From positions 32,004,197 to 32,068,196 of the forward strand of contig CM037877.1 in NCBI GenBank assembly GCA_021292165.1: a DNA stretch of 64,000 nt, written 5' to 3'. Below, piece after piece: positions 42,824 to 54,235 of this stretch. The notes beneath the pieces are model-generated. The model was not told the DNA's origin. It made no database searches and saw only the letters and a list, made by a program, of their open reading frames with translations. The translations under genes were made by a program, and so were the position numbers. The DNA comes from Shinisaurus crocodilurus. Lineage: Eukaryota > Chordata > Lepidosauria > Squamata > Shinisauridae. Within the stretch, counting starts at the first letter, position 1. The number at the start of each line of letters is the position of its first letter.

Positions 42824-43144
42824 TTAAAGTAAGATTTGTCCACATTCATCCCTCCCTATCCTTGTTTCTCTGTCCTCTCCCTCTGTTGTTTTCCAATTGC
42901 CCAATTTAGATTGTAAGGTCCTTGGGAGCAGGGATCTGTCCTTAAGTACAGTGATGGTGCTCTATAAATAATAAACAGTTTAAAATACAGGCCAGTGTTT
43001 TGTTGAAAGTACAAACTGAACATATTAGTATTCTGTATATCTGTAAACTTTTCATATCCAATACAATATTCTTTCTAGCAGCTCTTTTGGCAAGATGCCA
43101 TTTGAAACCTTGCCAGCAACTTCTCCTCAAGCCTTTTCATTATC
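42824..43144. other. Unassigned spacer
   Basis: TTGTAAGGTCCTTGGGAGCA and GTGATGGTGCTCTATAAATA near 42912-42970 resemble the 3' end of an old L2/MIR-like retroposon. Nothing else was seen. Confidence 0.35.
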
Positions 43145-43312
43145 TTAATATTTATTTATTTATTCATTTATTTATTTTTATTTATATCCCGCCTTTCCAC
43201 CAAAAAATGGCACTCAAGGCTGTTAACAATAAAATACAGATTTAAACATAATTTTAATTAAAACATAATATAAAACAAAATTAAAAACATAATTAAAAAC
43301 ACAATAAAAGAA
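43145..43312 (-). mobile_element. L2-type 3' tail
   Basis: TTTATTTATATCCCGCCTTT, CCACCAAAAAATGGCACTCA and the TTAATTAAAACATAATATAA-like stretch are the reverse complement of an L2 3' end. Confidence 0.7.
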
Positions 43313-43314
43313 AC

Positions 43315-43405
43315 ATTCTTCTATGTTGGTTTGTTTTACTGTTTTTCTTGCATATGCTGTAAAAAAAAAAACACTTAAAAATTAGTTACTGAAAGGTGCT
43401 GTACA
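43315..43405 (+). repeat. 90-bp direct repeat, copy 1
   Basis: From ATTCTTCTATGTTGGTTTGT to AAAGGTGCTGTACA this is almost identical to 45738-45827 (differences only around the poly-A run). It flanks the hAT/LINE nest on its left. Confidence 0.9.
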
Positions 43406-43803
43406 GTACCCAACCACTTAAAAAACCCTTCAGCAACAGAGCAGTTTATATGCCAAAGACCTGCTGGAATAAAAACATCTTTGCCATGTTCACACTCAAC
43501 TGGGTACCTCTAAATACCTTTTATGACCTGAACAACTCTACCTGGGCATCCGATTCTATGTCCCGTGGGCTGTTCTTCACTTTATTCATGATCTGCACTG
43601 CTCCTAAACAACACCTATAGTGGGGCTGCGGGTCTTCCTAGCAAACCTTCTGCTTAGGGTGGCCATTTGTGAAAAAAAAAGGGGCATGCATCACCAAAAA
43701 AGAGGACAAAAGAGGACACCTGTCTGCATCAAATTTGCATGTGACAATTTACATGCCTAGATGCAAATTTAGAAATTATTATTATTTAAATAGAAATATA
43801 GTG

Positions 43804-45319
43804 CATCATCTCATCAGGCGATCACTCGTGACCGAGTAAGATTGTCTTCCGGGATAAAAGGAGGAAATTCTAAAGAAGATTGTGTAGACTCTAGCGATGG
43901 GTCCGTAAGTGACTGTGGAGGCCAATTCTAGATCCACACAGCTTCCCACAGTGAGGACACAGGTTACCAGATAGAAGATGGTCCTGTAAAGGATTCATTT
44001 GACGTGCTTTTCGCTTAGCACGTTTCTCCCTTTCACCTTGCACTCGGGCTTCTTCAAAGTCCATGGAACCTTTGTGAAAGGCCAACCTCCATTTAGATCG
44101 TTCATGGGCCAGAGCTTCCCAGTTTTCGATGTTTATATTGCATTTTTTTAGATTAGCCTTATGAACATCTTTAAACCTCTTATATTGACCACCGATATTC
44201 CGCTTTCCATCCTTGAGTTGGGAGTAAAGTAACTGCTTTGGGAGACGGCAGTCAGGCATTCGAACAACATGACCGGTCCACTGAAGTTGGCGTTGAAGGA
44301 TCATTTTTTCAATGCTAGTAGTCTTTGCTTCTTCCAGTACACTGACATTTGTTCGCCTATCTTCCCAAGTAATTTGCAGGATTTTCCGGAGGCAACGTTG
44401 ATGAAACCTTTCAAGGAGGTGGAAGTGACGTTTATAGATAGTCCATGTTTCGCAGGCATACAATAAAGTTGGTAATACAATGGCTTCATAAACCAGTGTT
44501 TTGGTCTTCTTACAAATATCCCGATCCTCGAACACTCTATGTTTCATTCGAGAAAATGCGGCACTTGCGGAGCTCAGACGATGCTGGATTTCATTGTCGA
44601 TGTTAGCTGTAACAGAAAGATAGCTGCCAAGATAGAGAAAATGATCGACATTTTCCAGTATTGTCCCGCCAAGCTGGATAGATAGCATCACCAAAGGATT
44701 GGCTTGCACTTGCTGATGAAGCACTTTGGTTTTTTTGATGTTAAGTGAGAGACCAAGTTTTTCGTATGCTTCTGCAAAAGCATTTAGGATAGTTTGGAGA
44801 TCATCCTCTGAATGTGCGGAGACCACATTATCATCAGCATACTGAAGTTCCACAACGGAGGTTGTAATTACCTTACTTTTTGCTTTCAGCCTGCTGAGAT
44901 TAAAAAGCTTTCCATCTGTTCGATATATAATTCCCACACCGGTGGGAAGTTTCCCCTTGACAAGATGTAAAACCATGGCGATGAAAATGGCAAATAATGT
45001 TGGGGCGATAACACATCCCTGTTTAACACCTGATCCCACTTTAAATGGAGCACCATGAGAGCCGTTGTTGTCCAAAACCGTTGCCGTCATGTTGTCATGG
45101 AGAAGTCGCAAGATATTCACAAATTTATTGGGGCATCCAATTTTCATAAGGATAGTCCAGAGAGCTGTACGGTCTACAGTATCAAAGGCCTTAGCCAAAT
45201 CGATAAATGCCATATAAAGGGGTTGATTTTGCTCCCAGCATTTTTCTTGGAGCTGACGTGCAGTAAAAATCATGTCTACTGTCCCTCTAGAGGGGCGGAA
45301 ACCATATTGAGTTTCAGGG
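43804..45319 (-). mobile_element. RTE-like LINE, copy 2, 5'-truncated
   Basis: It matches copy 1 (14680-17692) nearly base for base from the 3' tail to a sharp 5' breakpoint after GAGTTTCAGGG at 45319. Only scattered substitutions separate the copies. No clear target duplication can be read because the tail is itself repetitive (CATC). Confidence 0.93.
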
Positions 45320-45330
45320 CATCTTACCAT
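43891..45330 (-). CDS. LINE reverse transcriptase C-terminal ORF, copy 2
   Basis: This 479-codon open frame lacks the endonuclease and the first RT motifs. Its start methionine comes from flanking sequence, and homology begins at PETQYGFRPS. It keeps motif A FIDLAKAFD, motif B VKQGCVIAP with the consensus Gln, the catalytic YADD and the same C-terminal CxxC-x12-HxxxH finger as copy 1. Without an endonuclease it cannot transpose on its own. The open frame over this length and its closeness to copy 1 show that both insertions are recent. It was presumably inserted by target-primed reverse transcription with premature stop of cDNA synthesis. Confidence 0.88.
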   Translation of the reverse strand: MVRCPETQYGFRPSRGTVDMIFTARQLQEKCWEQNQPLYMAFIDLAKAFDTVDRTALWTILMKIGCPNKFVNILRLLHDNMTATVLDNNGSHGAPFKVGSGVKQGCVIAPTLFAIFIAMVLHLVKGKLPTGVGIIYRTDGKLFNLSRLKAKSKVITTSVVELQYADDNVVSAHSEDDLQTILNAFAEAYEKLGLSLNIKKTKVLHQQVQANPLVMLSIQLGGTILENVDHFLYLGSYLSVTANIDNEIQHRLSSASAAFSRMKHRVFEDRDICKKTKTLVYEAIVLPTLLYACETWTIYKRHFHLLERFHQRCLRKILQITWEDRRTNVSVLEEAKTTSIEKMILQRQLQWTGHVVRMPDCRLPKQLLYSQLKDGKRNIGGQYKRFKDVHKANLKKCNINIENWEALAHERSKWRLAFHKGSMDFEEARVQGEREKRAKRKARQMNPLQDHLLSGNLCPHCGKLCGSRIGLHSHLRTHR

Positions 45331-45737
45331 CGTGTGAAAGACTGCGACCAGGTGTTGTCTGCGGTCCAGGTGCTAACTGTTGATGACCAACTTCAAGGCC
45401 CTGCTCTTTCTTTTGATGGCTCTTTCCATTTATACTGGACTTGGATCTTCAAAATAGAGGACAGTCCGCTGGCCAACCTTCAAATAGAAAGCTGTACTGC
45501 AAAAAGAGGACACATGGCCACCCTACTTCTGCTTATGGCAGCAGATATAAATGCTTAAATCTTCACAGGGAAATAAAATGTTAAGCAACTAACTGTAGCT
45601 ATGCCGAATGGTCTCAGAGCACCTTGTGTTTATAGCACTGTGAAGCTAAGAGGGCATTGGCCTCATCAGTGCTGTGGTTTTTGTTCCCTTGGGCCTTCGA
45701 GAATGAGGCCCTCACTTATTGAGAAACTGGAAATATG

Positions 45738-45827
45738 ATTCTTCTATGTTGGTTTGTTTTACTGTTTTTCTTGCATATGCTGTAAAAAAAAACCACTTAA
45801 AAATTAGTTACTGAAAGGTGCTGTACA
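45738..45827 (+). repeat. 90-bp direct repeat, copy 2
   Basis: This is the partner of 43315-43405, to the right of the hAT/LINE nest. The sequence differs abruptly on both sides. Confidence 0.9.
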
Positions 45828-45984
45828 AATACAGGAAATAAATAAGGTCAGTGTTTAATTACATCAAGGTAAATAGGGGGAGGAAGGTAGAGCTCTCTAG
45901 CACACTGCTCAGGAATTTGCAAATCTGAGAGGGCATAACAGGAAGTTCTGAAGTTCAATAAAGTAGTTCTGGACTGGAGTTGAT

Positions 45985-46145
45985 AAACTTTGGAACTACA
46001 AGCTGAGAGGTCCTGGTTCAAATCTCGAGTCAGCTATCAGTGTATTAGGTGACTTTAAGCAAGCCAGCCTCAGTCCCCAGCCCACCACCACGCTGCAGTC
46101 CTGCAGTTCCCTCTGCCATCCTGTTGTCAAGGTGTTAAAGAGAGC
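45985..46145 (+). mobile_element. Diverged CORE-SINE
   Basis: GAGAGGTCCTGGTTCAAATC is a degenerate B box. ATTAGGTGACTTTAAGCAAG and CCAGCCTCAG correspond to the CORE segment of the SINE at 7399. The copy is old and its tail is lost. Confidence 0.55.
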
Positions 46146-46907
46146 ACCAAGTTGGTATTTGCTTCTCAGGCTCAGAAACTGGGATTGGTGGTACATAATG
46201 TAATTCATAATGTACATAATGTACATAATGTAACTCGTACCTCTTGGCTTGGAAGTCAAGTAAAGACAGCAGCTTTAACAGATAGTAATTAAAGGCTAAA
46301 TTCTACACACAGTGCATTATATCCCTAAAGAAAGTATTTGCATGTCATGTTTTTGTCTTGATAATTTCTCAAGTGTAGAGCTTGACTCACATTCATTAAC
46401 AAAAGTCTGATGCAATCAGGCCTAGTGGGAAGCTAGTGCCTTCCATTCTCTGAAGATTCTTGAAACAGCTTAGTGGCTTTAATTATTTCTTTATTTTAGA
46501 ATTAGCGGTAGCTTACTTTATATTCCAAAAGCTCAGGGTGGCTTACCTAATTTTTTAATTTTACATTACAAAAGAAATTGGATGAGTATTGTTCCTAAAG
46601 GACCGGCTCAGAATCTCATGCAGAATCCGATGAACCTTGGTGATGTTGGCAAACCAATAATTGTCTGAATTGTGGTCTCTAAGCAAAAAATGTAGTCTCT
46701 ATGCAAAAGAAAATAAATACATATAACATGGAAAGCTTATGATCTGTTAAAGATTCTAGTGCTAAAATAGATACGATTATGACAGAAATTACATGGCTAT
46801 GTATGAAATGATCATAATAATTCCTATTGAACATTATGGACTGCTTCTGCACAGGTACATATCAATTTCTGTTTGCAAGACTGTTACCTTGATGGGGATT
46901 TGTTTTG

Positions 46908-46908
<1 letters not shown>
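46146..46908. other. Unassigned spacer
   Basis: A short GTACATAAT tandem occurs near 46192-46222 and a possible L2-like tail (TATATTCCAAAAGCTCAGGG) near 46500-46560. Otherwise nothing. Confidence 0.35.

Positions 46909-46952
<44 letters not shown>
46909..46952. repeat. (ATT)n microsatellite
   Basis: About fourteen ATT units. Confidence 0.97.
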
Positions 46953-46954
<2 letters not shown>

Positions 46955-47114
46955 CTCATATTATGAAACAAAAATTTGCAATTCCATTGTGCTTTCTGCT
47001 CCGTGAAATATTTCTAAAATTCTAGATGGCTTCATTTTTTCTGTCTGTGGACATTTAGAGGATTTGTTTTGAAAAGAAAACTTCACAGTGTAAGTCGATG
47101 TGTTCTGGAAGTTT

Positions 47115-47360
47115 GTAATTTATTTATTTATGTATTTATTACATTTATACCCTACCTTTTTTCCTGCAAGGAACTCAAGGCGGCTTACATAATCCTCCTT
47201 CTCCTCTCCATTTTATCCTCACAACAACCCTGTGAGGTAGGTTAGGCTGAGAGGCAGTGACTGGCCCAAAGTCAACCAGTGAGTTTTATGGCCGAGCAGG
47301 GACTAGAACCCGGATCTCCTGAGTCCCAGTCCAACACTCTCACCACTACGCCACACTGAC
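47115..47360 (-). mobile_element. CORE-SINE with L2-type tail, near full length
   Basis: This is the reverse complement of the 7399-7642 element, with the same head (GTGGCGTAGTGGTGAGAGTG on the - strand), CORE, CTCACAGGGTTGTTGTGAGG and tail. The TTTA tail lies at 47115-47145. Confidence 0.88.
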
Positions 47361-47649
47361 CATACTGTGTAGTTACTACTGCTGATGTAAACAGACTGAA
47401 TGAAACAGTAGAGACAGCCGTTCAGTACACCTTAATATCTTAATATCTGCATTCCTATTTGGTTCTAGACTTGCTTCTGTTGTCAGGGTTTTTTGAACAG
47501 GGCTCCTATACCATTAACACGAGACAGAAAGAAATTGAGTAAATGAAGCATTCCCCACCCCATCCATCCTGGAAAAAAGGTAAACTGTTTAATTTATCAC
47601 TGTGCGCTGACATAAAAATAATGGCAGAGAAAATGGCAACTTTATTTTT

Positions 47650-47881
47650 AGGGGAGACTGGTGACTCCTATTCTGGTGGGGCTCCTTTTCCATTACAGGT
47701 TTTGCAGGTTTATTTGGAGCTTCATAGGAGCTATCCTTGGTGCTCCATGGTGGTGAACCTATTCTGGGGATGGAGTTCAGCACCATGGATAGTTCCCATG
47801 AAGCTCCAAATACAACCTGCAAAACCTGCAATGGAAAATGCACCCCATTGAAAAAGGACAAGGAGTCACCAGCCTCCCTGG
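47650..47881. repeat. Foldback MITE
   Basis: The left arm contains CAGGTTTTGCAGGTTTATTT and GGAGCTTCATAGGAGCTATC. The right arm is the inverse (CATGAAGCTCCAAATACAAC and CTGCAAAACCTG). The ends AGGGGAGACTGGTGACTCCT and GGAGTCACCAGCCTCCCT also pair. Confidence 0.8.
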
Positions 47882-48195
47882 ATTGTTTTGTATCTTGATT
47901 ACCTACAAAATCTTTTAGGATCATCTGTGGTACAAAAACAATTACACCCATCATGGGCTGCTACCAGAATGTTCTCTGTACACAGCAGCTGATTCTGGAA
48001 AATATGAGTCCAAGCAAGCCCAAGCCTCTTCCCTCGGTGAACTGGCCAAGGATCACGTTTTTCTCCATCTGTAGAACTACAGTACATAACACAAGTATAC
48101 TTGAACACCATTAGTGTTGTTTATTTCTATAAACACAGTGATTGCAGTTATTGCTGTAATCATGGTAATACCCATGACAACAAAGTAGCAGTTTA

Positions 48196-48400
48196 GGAAT
48201 AAAGGAAGCTGCCTTGCTCAGAGCCTTGGTCCATCTAACTCAGTATTGTCTATAGTACACAGGCTCTATACTAACTGGTAGCAGCCCTCCAGGGTTTCAG
48301 ACAGAAGTTTTTCCCAGCCCTTCCTGGAGACACCTGGATTGAACCTGGGACCCTTTGCATGCAAAGCATGCGCTCTACCACTGAGTCACAGCCCTTCCCC
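48196..48400 (-). mobile_element. tRNA-derived SINE (Ala-like head)
   Basis: On the - strand TGACTCAGTGGTAGAGCGCA and GGTCCCAGGTTCAATCC are A- and B-box-like, with a TGC anticodon region. A tRNA-unrelated body follows, ending GATGGACCAAGGCTCTGAGC and GGCAGCTTCCTTTATTCC. A relative is at 60552-60750. It is not a functional tRNA gene because it lacks a paired acceptor stem. Confidence 0.8.
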
Positions 48401-48433
48401 CAATGGAATATATGCTATCTCCTGGTGGTTATT

Positions 48434-48500
48434 TTTATTTATTATATTTATATCCTGCTTTTTCCCTTACATAACCCTCCTCCTCCTCTCCATTTTACCC
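48434..48500 (-). mobile_element. CORE-SINE/L2 tail fragment
   Basis: TTATATCCTGCTTTTTCCCT and CATAACCCTCCTCCTCCTCT are the reversed SINE tail. A short piece is missing in the middle. Confidence 0.65.
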
Positions 48501-49084
48501 AGTTAAACTCTTGTTATTAATCAGCATGCACCGTTTCTATGTTGTGGTTAGCACAGCATGCCAATTCAGTTTCATTGCCTCATCTTGACTGGGGAATGGG
48601 GGAGTTGTGGTGAAAGGACTCTGACAGGCGGATCAGAACACCATTCTCCTTCATAATTAGTGGTGAAGGAGATCAACATACAGAGAAAGACTACTGAGTA
48701 GATCAGAGCTTGATCCACCTGACAGGAACATATCAGGATTCACACATTTCCCAGTCACAGGATTCCTGCTGGTGTCCCCAAGGCCTAGCTGCATGTAGGA
48801 AACTAGTTAATCATTGCCATATATGTAGATCATTCCCTTACAAAACCATTGGAATTGGATCCAGAGACCTGTAGCACAGAGTTGAGTATGGAAATTATTC
48901 ATATCTGTTAGAGATTCATACATTTCAGGTATGAGGTACACTCAAAATTTCATTACAAGTGAGAGCACCTCTGTTCTGTTGCCAGTCCTGAGTTCTTTTA
49001 AGAGTCACCACAGCAAAGAACAGGCTGCTTCCTTGTCACTGTATAAGAAAAGAATTATGGCCATGATCAATGTTGTGTGGATAT
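48501..49084. other. Unassigned spacer
   Basis: No gene or element was recognised. Confidence 0.35.
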
Positions 49085-49215
49085 AGTGAATAGTCTCCAA
49101 TGTTAGCCCTACTTATAGTAGACCCATAGAAATGAAAGGGACCTATGTTAGTTGGGTCTAACTTAAATCTAATTTCAATGGGTTTCCTCTAAGTAGAACT
49201 TTGGATACTACCCTT
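49085..49215. repeat. Palindromic MITE related to the GGAACTTAAGTTAG type
   Basis: TAGTAGACCCATAGAAATGA and GGGACCTATGTTAGTTGGGT are answered by ACTTAAATCTAATTTCAATG and GGTTTCCTCTAAGTAGAAC. The same outer element type flanks the nested palindrome at 41434. Confidence 0.5.
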
Positions 49216-49344
49216 AAAACAGAAGAAACCTAAGAATTGCCTTCTTGGATCAAACCAAGGTCCATCCAGTCAGTCTATCATTCCACTTCTAGTAATGGCT
49301 GGCAAAATGCCTGTGGGTGCTCAGAAGGGCAAGAGCGTATTGCC

Positions 49345-49425
49345 CCGCCAGCATGGATGGCTGGGGCATGCTGGGAGTTGTAGGCCTTTTTCCTGTCTAA
49401 ACATGCATAGGATTACACCCTTAGT
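49345..49425. repeat. Half copy of GGCGGAATCCTATGCAAG foldback
   Basis: GCCCCGCCAGCATGGATGGC, then CATGCTGGGAGTTGTAGGCC and AAACATGCATAGGATTACAC, form the right half of the palindrome seen complete at 41485. Confidence 0.7.
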
Positions 49426-49949
49426 AGCCTTAGAGATATCCTCAGCTTCTGAGTAGGCAATGGGTGAGGATTTCATTCAGTTCATAATTTGGCAAGAACT
49501 TTAAAAAAATTCATGAATGTCTTCATAAATGTGATGGAAAGAACTTGAGATCATTATTTTTTTAACCAACGTGAAAGTGAAACTGACAAATTCACCCATT
49601 CAGGCAGGGGGCTTTGCATGCTTAGTGATAAAAAATAATAATAATCTAGGTTCCAGTATTCAGCCACATTTGCAGTGCTGAATTAGGGTCGCCACTTCTT
49701 TTTTGTGACACAGTCTTCATCTTTAGTAGCTGCATTGCAGGAAGGTATAACATGGTCCTCTCCATGCTGGGAATATTGAATGTGGCTGGTGCAGATGGGT
49801 GAGAATTTTGTTTCGCGAGGGGTTTTTAGAATAAGAATTTACTACAATTCACAATTCCTTCCTAGCTGGGATGGAAAGAACTTGAGGTTTAAAAAATGGA
49901 ATATGGGAGAACTTGAAACTGAAAGATTTGTCTATCCCAGCTTCTGAGT

Positions 49950-50235
49950 CGTTCACTGGTCTTTCAGCTGATGAGTACCATGGGCAGTGTCTTTCCTGTG
50001 GTGGCCCTGTCACTTTGGAACTCTCTTCCCAGTGAGATACACATGTTCCTCTCTGTTGTTATTTAAGTGAACCTTAAAGACCTTGTAATTCCAGTCAGGT
50101 TTTAGGGTTCATTTTATAACCATTTTTTTCTGATGGTCTTGTACATTTTATATGGCTATATATTTGATGGTTTTGGTGTTTGAATTTGTATTGGTTCTTT
50201 TAAACTGCTTTGTGGGTGTAGATACTTTAAAGGGC
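49950..50235 (+). mobile_element. L2-type LINE 3' region
   Basis: TCTTTCCTGTGGTGGCCCTG, ACTTTGGAACTCTCTTCCCA and the trailing CTTTAAAGGGCAGGGTATTT follow the L2 3' pattern, as at 35560. It is dead and 5'-truncated. Confidence 0.65.
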
Positions 50236-50237
50236 AG

Positions 50238-50365
50238 GGTATTTTATTTATTGATTTGAAACATTTTTATGCCGCTCTTCAGCCAAAAAGGCTCCCAGAG
50301 CGGCTTACATATAATCAATTAACAAGACATTACATTTATTAAATACATAAGTACATACATACATA
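50238..50365 (-). mobile_element. L2-type 3' tail
   Basis: TTTATTTATTGATTTGAAAC, TTTTTATGCCGCTCTTCAGC and CCCAGAGCGGCTTACATA are a reversed L2-like 3' end. Confidence 0.65.
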
Positions 50366-51149
50366 AAGTAATAGTAGTCAAAACCAAATCTTGAGGTAGT
50401 GAATTCAATAAGTTAATTATGTGCTGTGGGAAAAGTACTTTCTCTCATCGGTTCCAAACCTATACCAGCCAGTTTCACTAAGTGACTGTGTTCAAGTATT
50501 ATGTAATAGCTTCATTAACCATAATTTACCATAGGTGGTGTGTGTGTGTAAGATTTTGCAAACATTTTAAAAGGCAGTATTTTCCAGGAGATAATTGGTG
50601 CATAGCAGAGATCTTTGCTCTATCAATATTGATATTATCCCATAGTATTTGCAAGGGGCCACTGGAAAGGTCTGTGTACACAGGGAAATGGGGAATAGCA
50701 TAATTGTAATTGTTCACCTGAGATGTACACATCTGCCCCCAAGCCCAGCATGGGGGAAGCAGTACTACCCAAACCAGTTTCAGATTTGGGATTTGTACCT
50801 CTGTGGAAGTGAGCCTGGTTCACACATCCTCTACAGTGCATGAGTAGGTTGGCTCCTTTGCATGAGTAATCTTGACCTCTCTGCTGTCTAAGCGTCTTTC
50901 TGCAAAGCACCTGCTCTTTGCTTGTGGCCACCCCACCCTATGATCCAAAGGGCACAGGTGGACCAATTTCTATGCCTCTGCTGCTTCTCTGTGCGAGGAG
51001 GCAGGAGAGGAAAAAGTGTGGAATAATGGGTCAAAAAAAGGCTTGCGGAAGTCCCAGAAGAGGTTCCCTGCAAAAGGCCTTGAATCCAACTGACACTGGT
51101 CCAAACGGATTCCAAACGTGCAAGGGGTCCATTTTCGAACCTTTCTGAG
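50366..51149. other. Spacer upstream of the RGS7BP promoter
   Basis: No exon or element was recognised. Open frames on both strands at 50635-51308 have no known domain. Confidence 0.35.
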
Positions 51150-51835
51150 AATACTCCTCCTTTTTAACCCCAGGGGTTGTGGAAGACTGTTGGGGGTGTT
51201 GTGTCGTGCGGGTTGCACACTCGGCGTCTTGAGCAGCAGCTCACGCGGCGCAAGAGCCAGGCCGCGCTGTGCCTCGTCGGAGAGGCTGCCAGAACAGGCT
51301 TCTTCCACTCACACGGCAGCCCGCCCGCAGGCTTTCCCGTTGGGCTCTTGAGCCAAGGGAGCCTTCCGGAGACGGGCTTGAGGCGAGCGATTGAGAGGCG
51401 AGCGATTAAGAGTCCAGGGAAACGCACCCCCACCCCGCCCGCCGATCGAGGCGTGCGCCTGCGCGCGTCCCGCTCTGGCTCCTCTCCACAGGCACACATG
51501 CATCCGCTCCCTTTCTGTTCTGCGGCGAGGGCGAGGGCGAGGGAGGGGGCAAGGCAGAAGCTGGGGCGCTGCGCCGAGGACACAAAAGAAGCGGCTCCAC
51601 TGGCGGCGGCGGCGCAGGGCTGCAAAGAGACGCCGCCTTTCCCGCCCTTCTGAATGGAAGAAGCGCCGCTCGCCAAGGCACCCTCGGATTTCGCCTGCCT
51701 GGGAACAGCGGAGGAGCGGCGGCGGCGGGCAGGCACGGGCAGGCTCGGCGTCGAGCAGCGATAGCGCCCGGGACTGAAATGCTGCCGCTGCTGAAGGGAA
51801 GAAGTTGCCTCGCGTCCCTCGCCCCGGCCCCGCCG

Positions 51836-51885
51836 CTGCTGTAGCCGGAGAAGAGCGATGCTGCTGTAGCCGGAGAAGAGCGATG
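51836..51885 (+). repeat. 25-bp tandem duplication in 5' region of RGS7BP
   Basis: CTGCTGTAGCCGGAGAAGAG followed by CGATG occurs twice back to back without change, about 280 bp before the start codon. Confidence 0.95.
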
Positions 51886-52166
51886 CTGCAAGGCACGGCG
51901 ACCGCATCCTCGACTGCTCCCCTGCCAGCCGAAGGCTCCCAGGAGCCAAAGCAGCCGTTGCGTCTGTGAGGGCGAAGCCGAGCGGGGGGCGGAAAAGGAG
52001 CGCGAGAAGCGATTCTGGATCCCTTTCCGGACGCGTCGACGCGGTGCTGCTCTTGCTGCCGCCGCCGCCGGCGCCACCACTTGGGGGGCTGGCGTGGTGG
52101 GGAAATCGTTGCCCGCCCCGGCTGGGATCCGCGTAGCAGCAGCTTTTGCCTGGTGGATGCGTATGA

Positions 52167-52493
<327 letters not shown>

Positions 52494-53534
52494 TGAGTTG
52501 ACACCCTTTTTTTTGCTCAAGTAGTAGCGGCTTAAAGGCAAGCGATGTGCCATCGTGGGGTGTAGGGGGCGGGCGGAGGCGGAAAGGAAGTGTCGGGATC
52601 TTGCTCATTTTGAGCCGTAGTCCGAATTTAAAAACATTGATGAAGATGTCAGGAGGAAGGGGGAAGAAAGACTGGGGGGGGGGGATGGATTTAGGAGCAA
52701 GGGTTGTGGGCTTGTGGCTAAGGAGTTCAATCGAAGTAGAGAACAACATAGGCTCCTATAATATGGGGCAAAATTCCAGACTCTGCATGCGGTGGACCCA
52801 CGCTGCAGAAATTCAGATCAAACACCTGTAACTGGGGTGCAGGTAAAAAGGCAACTCCAGCGGCTAAATAGAAAACAAGTGTGTGTCTGAGCGTGTGTAT
52901 GTGTGCGCATGTGTGTGCTTGTTCTCTGGTGGGATATGCATTCTTTTATCCCACTACAGCAGTGTTTACTAATCTGACACAAAAACTGGCATCTGTTGGC
53001 TTGATTTTGCTGAATTCTGTCGATCTTAAAAACCAGCTTGCCCTCATTTCAGGCTACAAGATAAATTTAAAAAGCCAGTTTGCCGTAAATATGCTCTTCC
53101 CAAATCCAGATTCTAATAAACTTGAGTGGTTTGAGAACCCACAGGTTGGGTTCGCTGCTACCACTGTTCCATATGTTTCAGTAAACTTGTGCTGTTTGCT
53201 TTTTTGAACACAGCAAAATTGGCCTTTTTAATGGGTTATGGCAAAGCTGTAAAAAACAACAACCAGGTTTTGTGCACCTCAACCTCAGTGTTGTGCGGAG
53301 TACAAACAAACAAACCAAGCTAAAAACATACTGTAATAGATCTAGTTTATAGATTTGCCCTTGGATTGTACCTAATTTGCCTGTTTATGAAGCTGCCCTC
53401 TGTTGCTTTGAGGCCTCTTCTTCCCGTTTTACCGTTTATGGTGAGAATAACTGCAGACAATACAGATGCATCCCAAAACAAAGCAGATGGGTATCAACTG
53501 GGAAAGAAACCCTTTGTAAATTGTTACATAGAAC

Positions 53535-53635
53535 ATTACGGCTGTAATCATATGCACACTTATCTGGGAATAAGCTCCATTGAATTCTGTGGGACTTTCT
53601 TTTAAGTAAACATGCATAGGATTGCACCACCATTC
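53535..53635. repeat. Short palindromic MITE (CTATACATGTCTACTC family)
   Basis: GGCTGTAATCATATGCACAC and CATGCATAGGATTGCACC are the inverted ends. AAGCTCCATTGAATTCTGTG is the family's centre. Confidence 0.7.
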
Positions 53636-53643
53636 CATTCAGC

Positions 53644-53770
53644 TTTTAAGGGTGGCTGTGTTAGTCTATTGCAGAAAAACCAAGAAATTTTCTTGGGGCA
53701 CCTTAAAGTCTTACTGCAGAATAAATGTGTTCATCTTTAAGGTGCCACAAGACTGCTGTTTATTCAGCTT
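53644..53770 (+). repeat. Interspersed repeat with GTTAGTCTA...CTTTAAGGTGCCACAAGACTG signature
   Basis: GGCTGTGTTAGTCTATTGCA, GGGGCACCTTAAAGTCTTAC and TTTAAGGTGCCACAAGACTG mark the same family as 40171-40335. Part of it is present twice. Confidence 0.55.
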
Positions 53771-54235
53771 TCACGGCCTAAGCTCTGAACATGTAACAGG
53801 TAACTGAAGTTGAAATGGAGTTAGCAGAGGTTTGCTTAGTGAACGTTTGCTTCTTCACAGATGAGCTAGGGACATTTTGGAATGGTTGGTTTTACCTTGA
53901 TGTATGGCCCAAATAGCCTGGACCCAGTTGTAGGCCCTCTTGTGATGTGTTGATGTGAGCTGTTTGGGGTGCCAGTTAGGTCAGACAGCACAACGGGCAC
54001 CATACTAATCTTCTGTTTGGGGTACTCAATGCTAAAATTGGAAAATCCTGGTGCCTTTGTTCTTGGTGTTCAGGTCAGATGCACTGGGACTAGAGTAGGC
54101 ACCTTTATTCAGCAACAAGGTCTAAGAGGCCTAATTTAAACTAATGTTGATTTACATATTTGAGATTCATGTAATTAGCACAATTTGCACACGCTTTCCA
54201 GGATCATGTTGTACTGAAGCTGAAGTATTCTTATC

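Larger units (their letters stand above)
43655..45525. mobile_element. hAT element (TAGGGTGGCCA termini) disrupted by a LINE
   Basis: The ends TAGGGTGGCCATTTGTG and GGACACATGGCCACCCTA are inverted repeats, flanked by a perfect 8-bp duplication, CTTCTGCT (43647-43654 and 45526-45533). Matching subterminal AGAGGACA blocks occur on both sides. The RTE-like LINE copy 2 occupies 43804-45319, leaving about 355 bp of hAT sequence. Confidence 0.9.

Noticed and set aside
48330..48395. tRNA-Ala-like gene on the - strand
   Set aside because: A and B boxes are present, but the acceptor stem is not paired and the sequence continues into a SINE body. The same applies to the SINE heads near 7400, 47340 and 60700.
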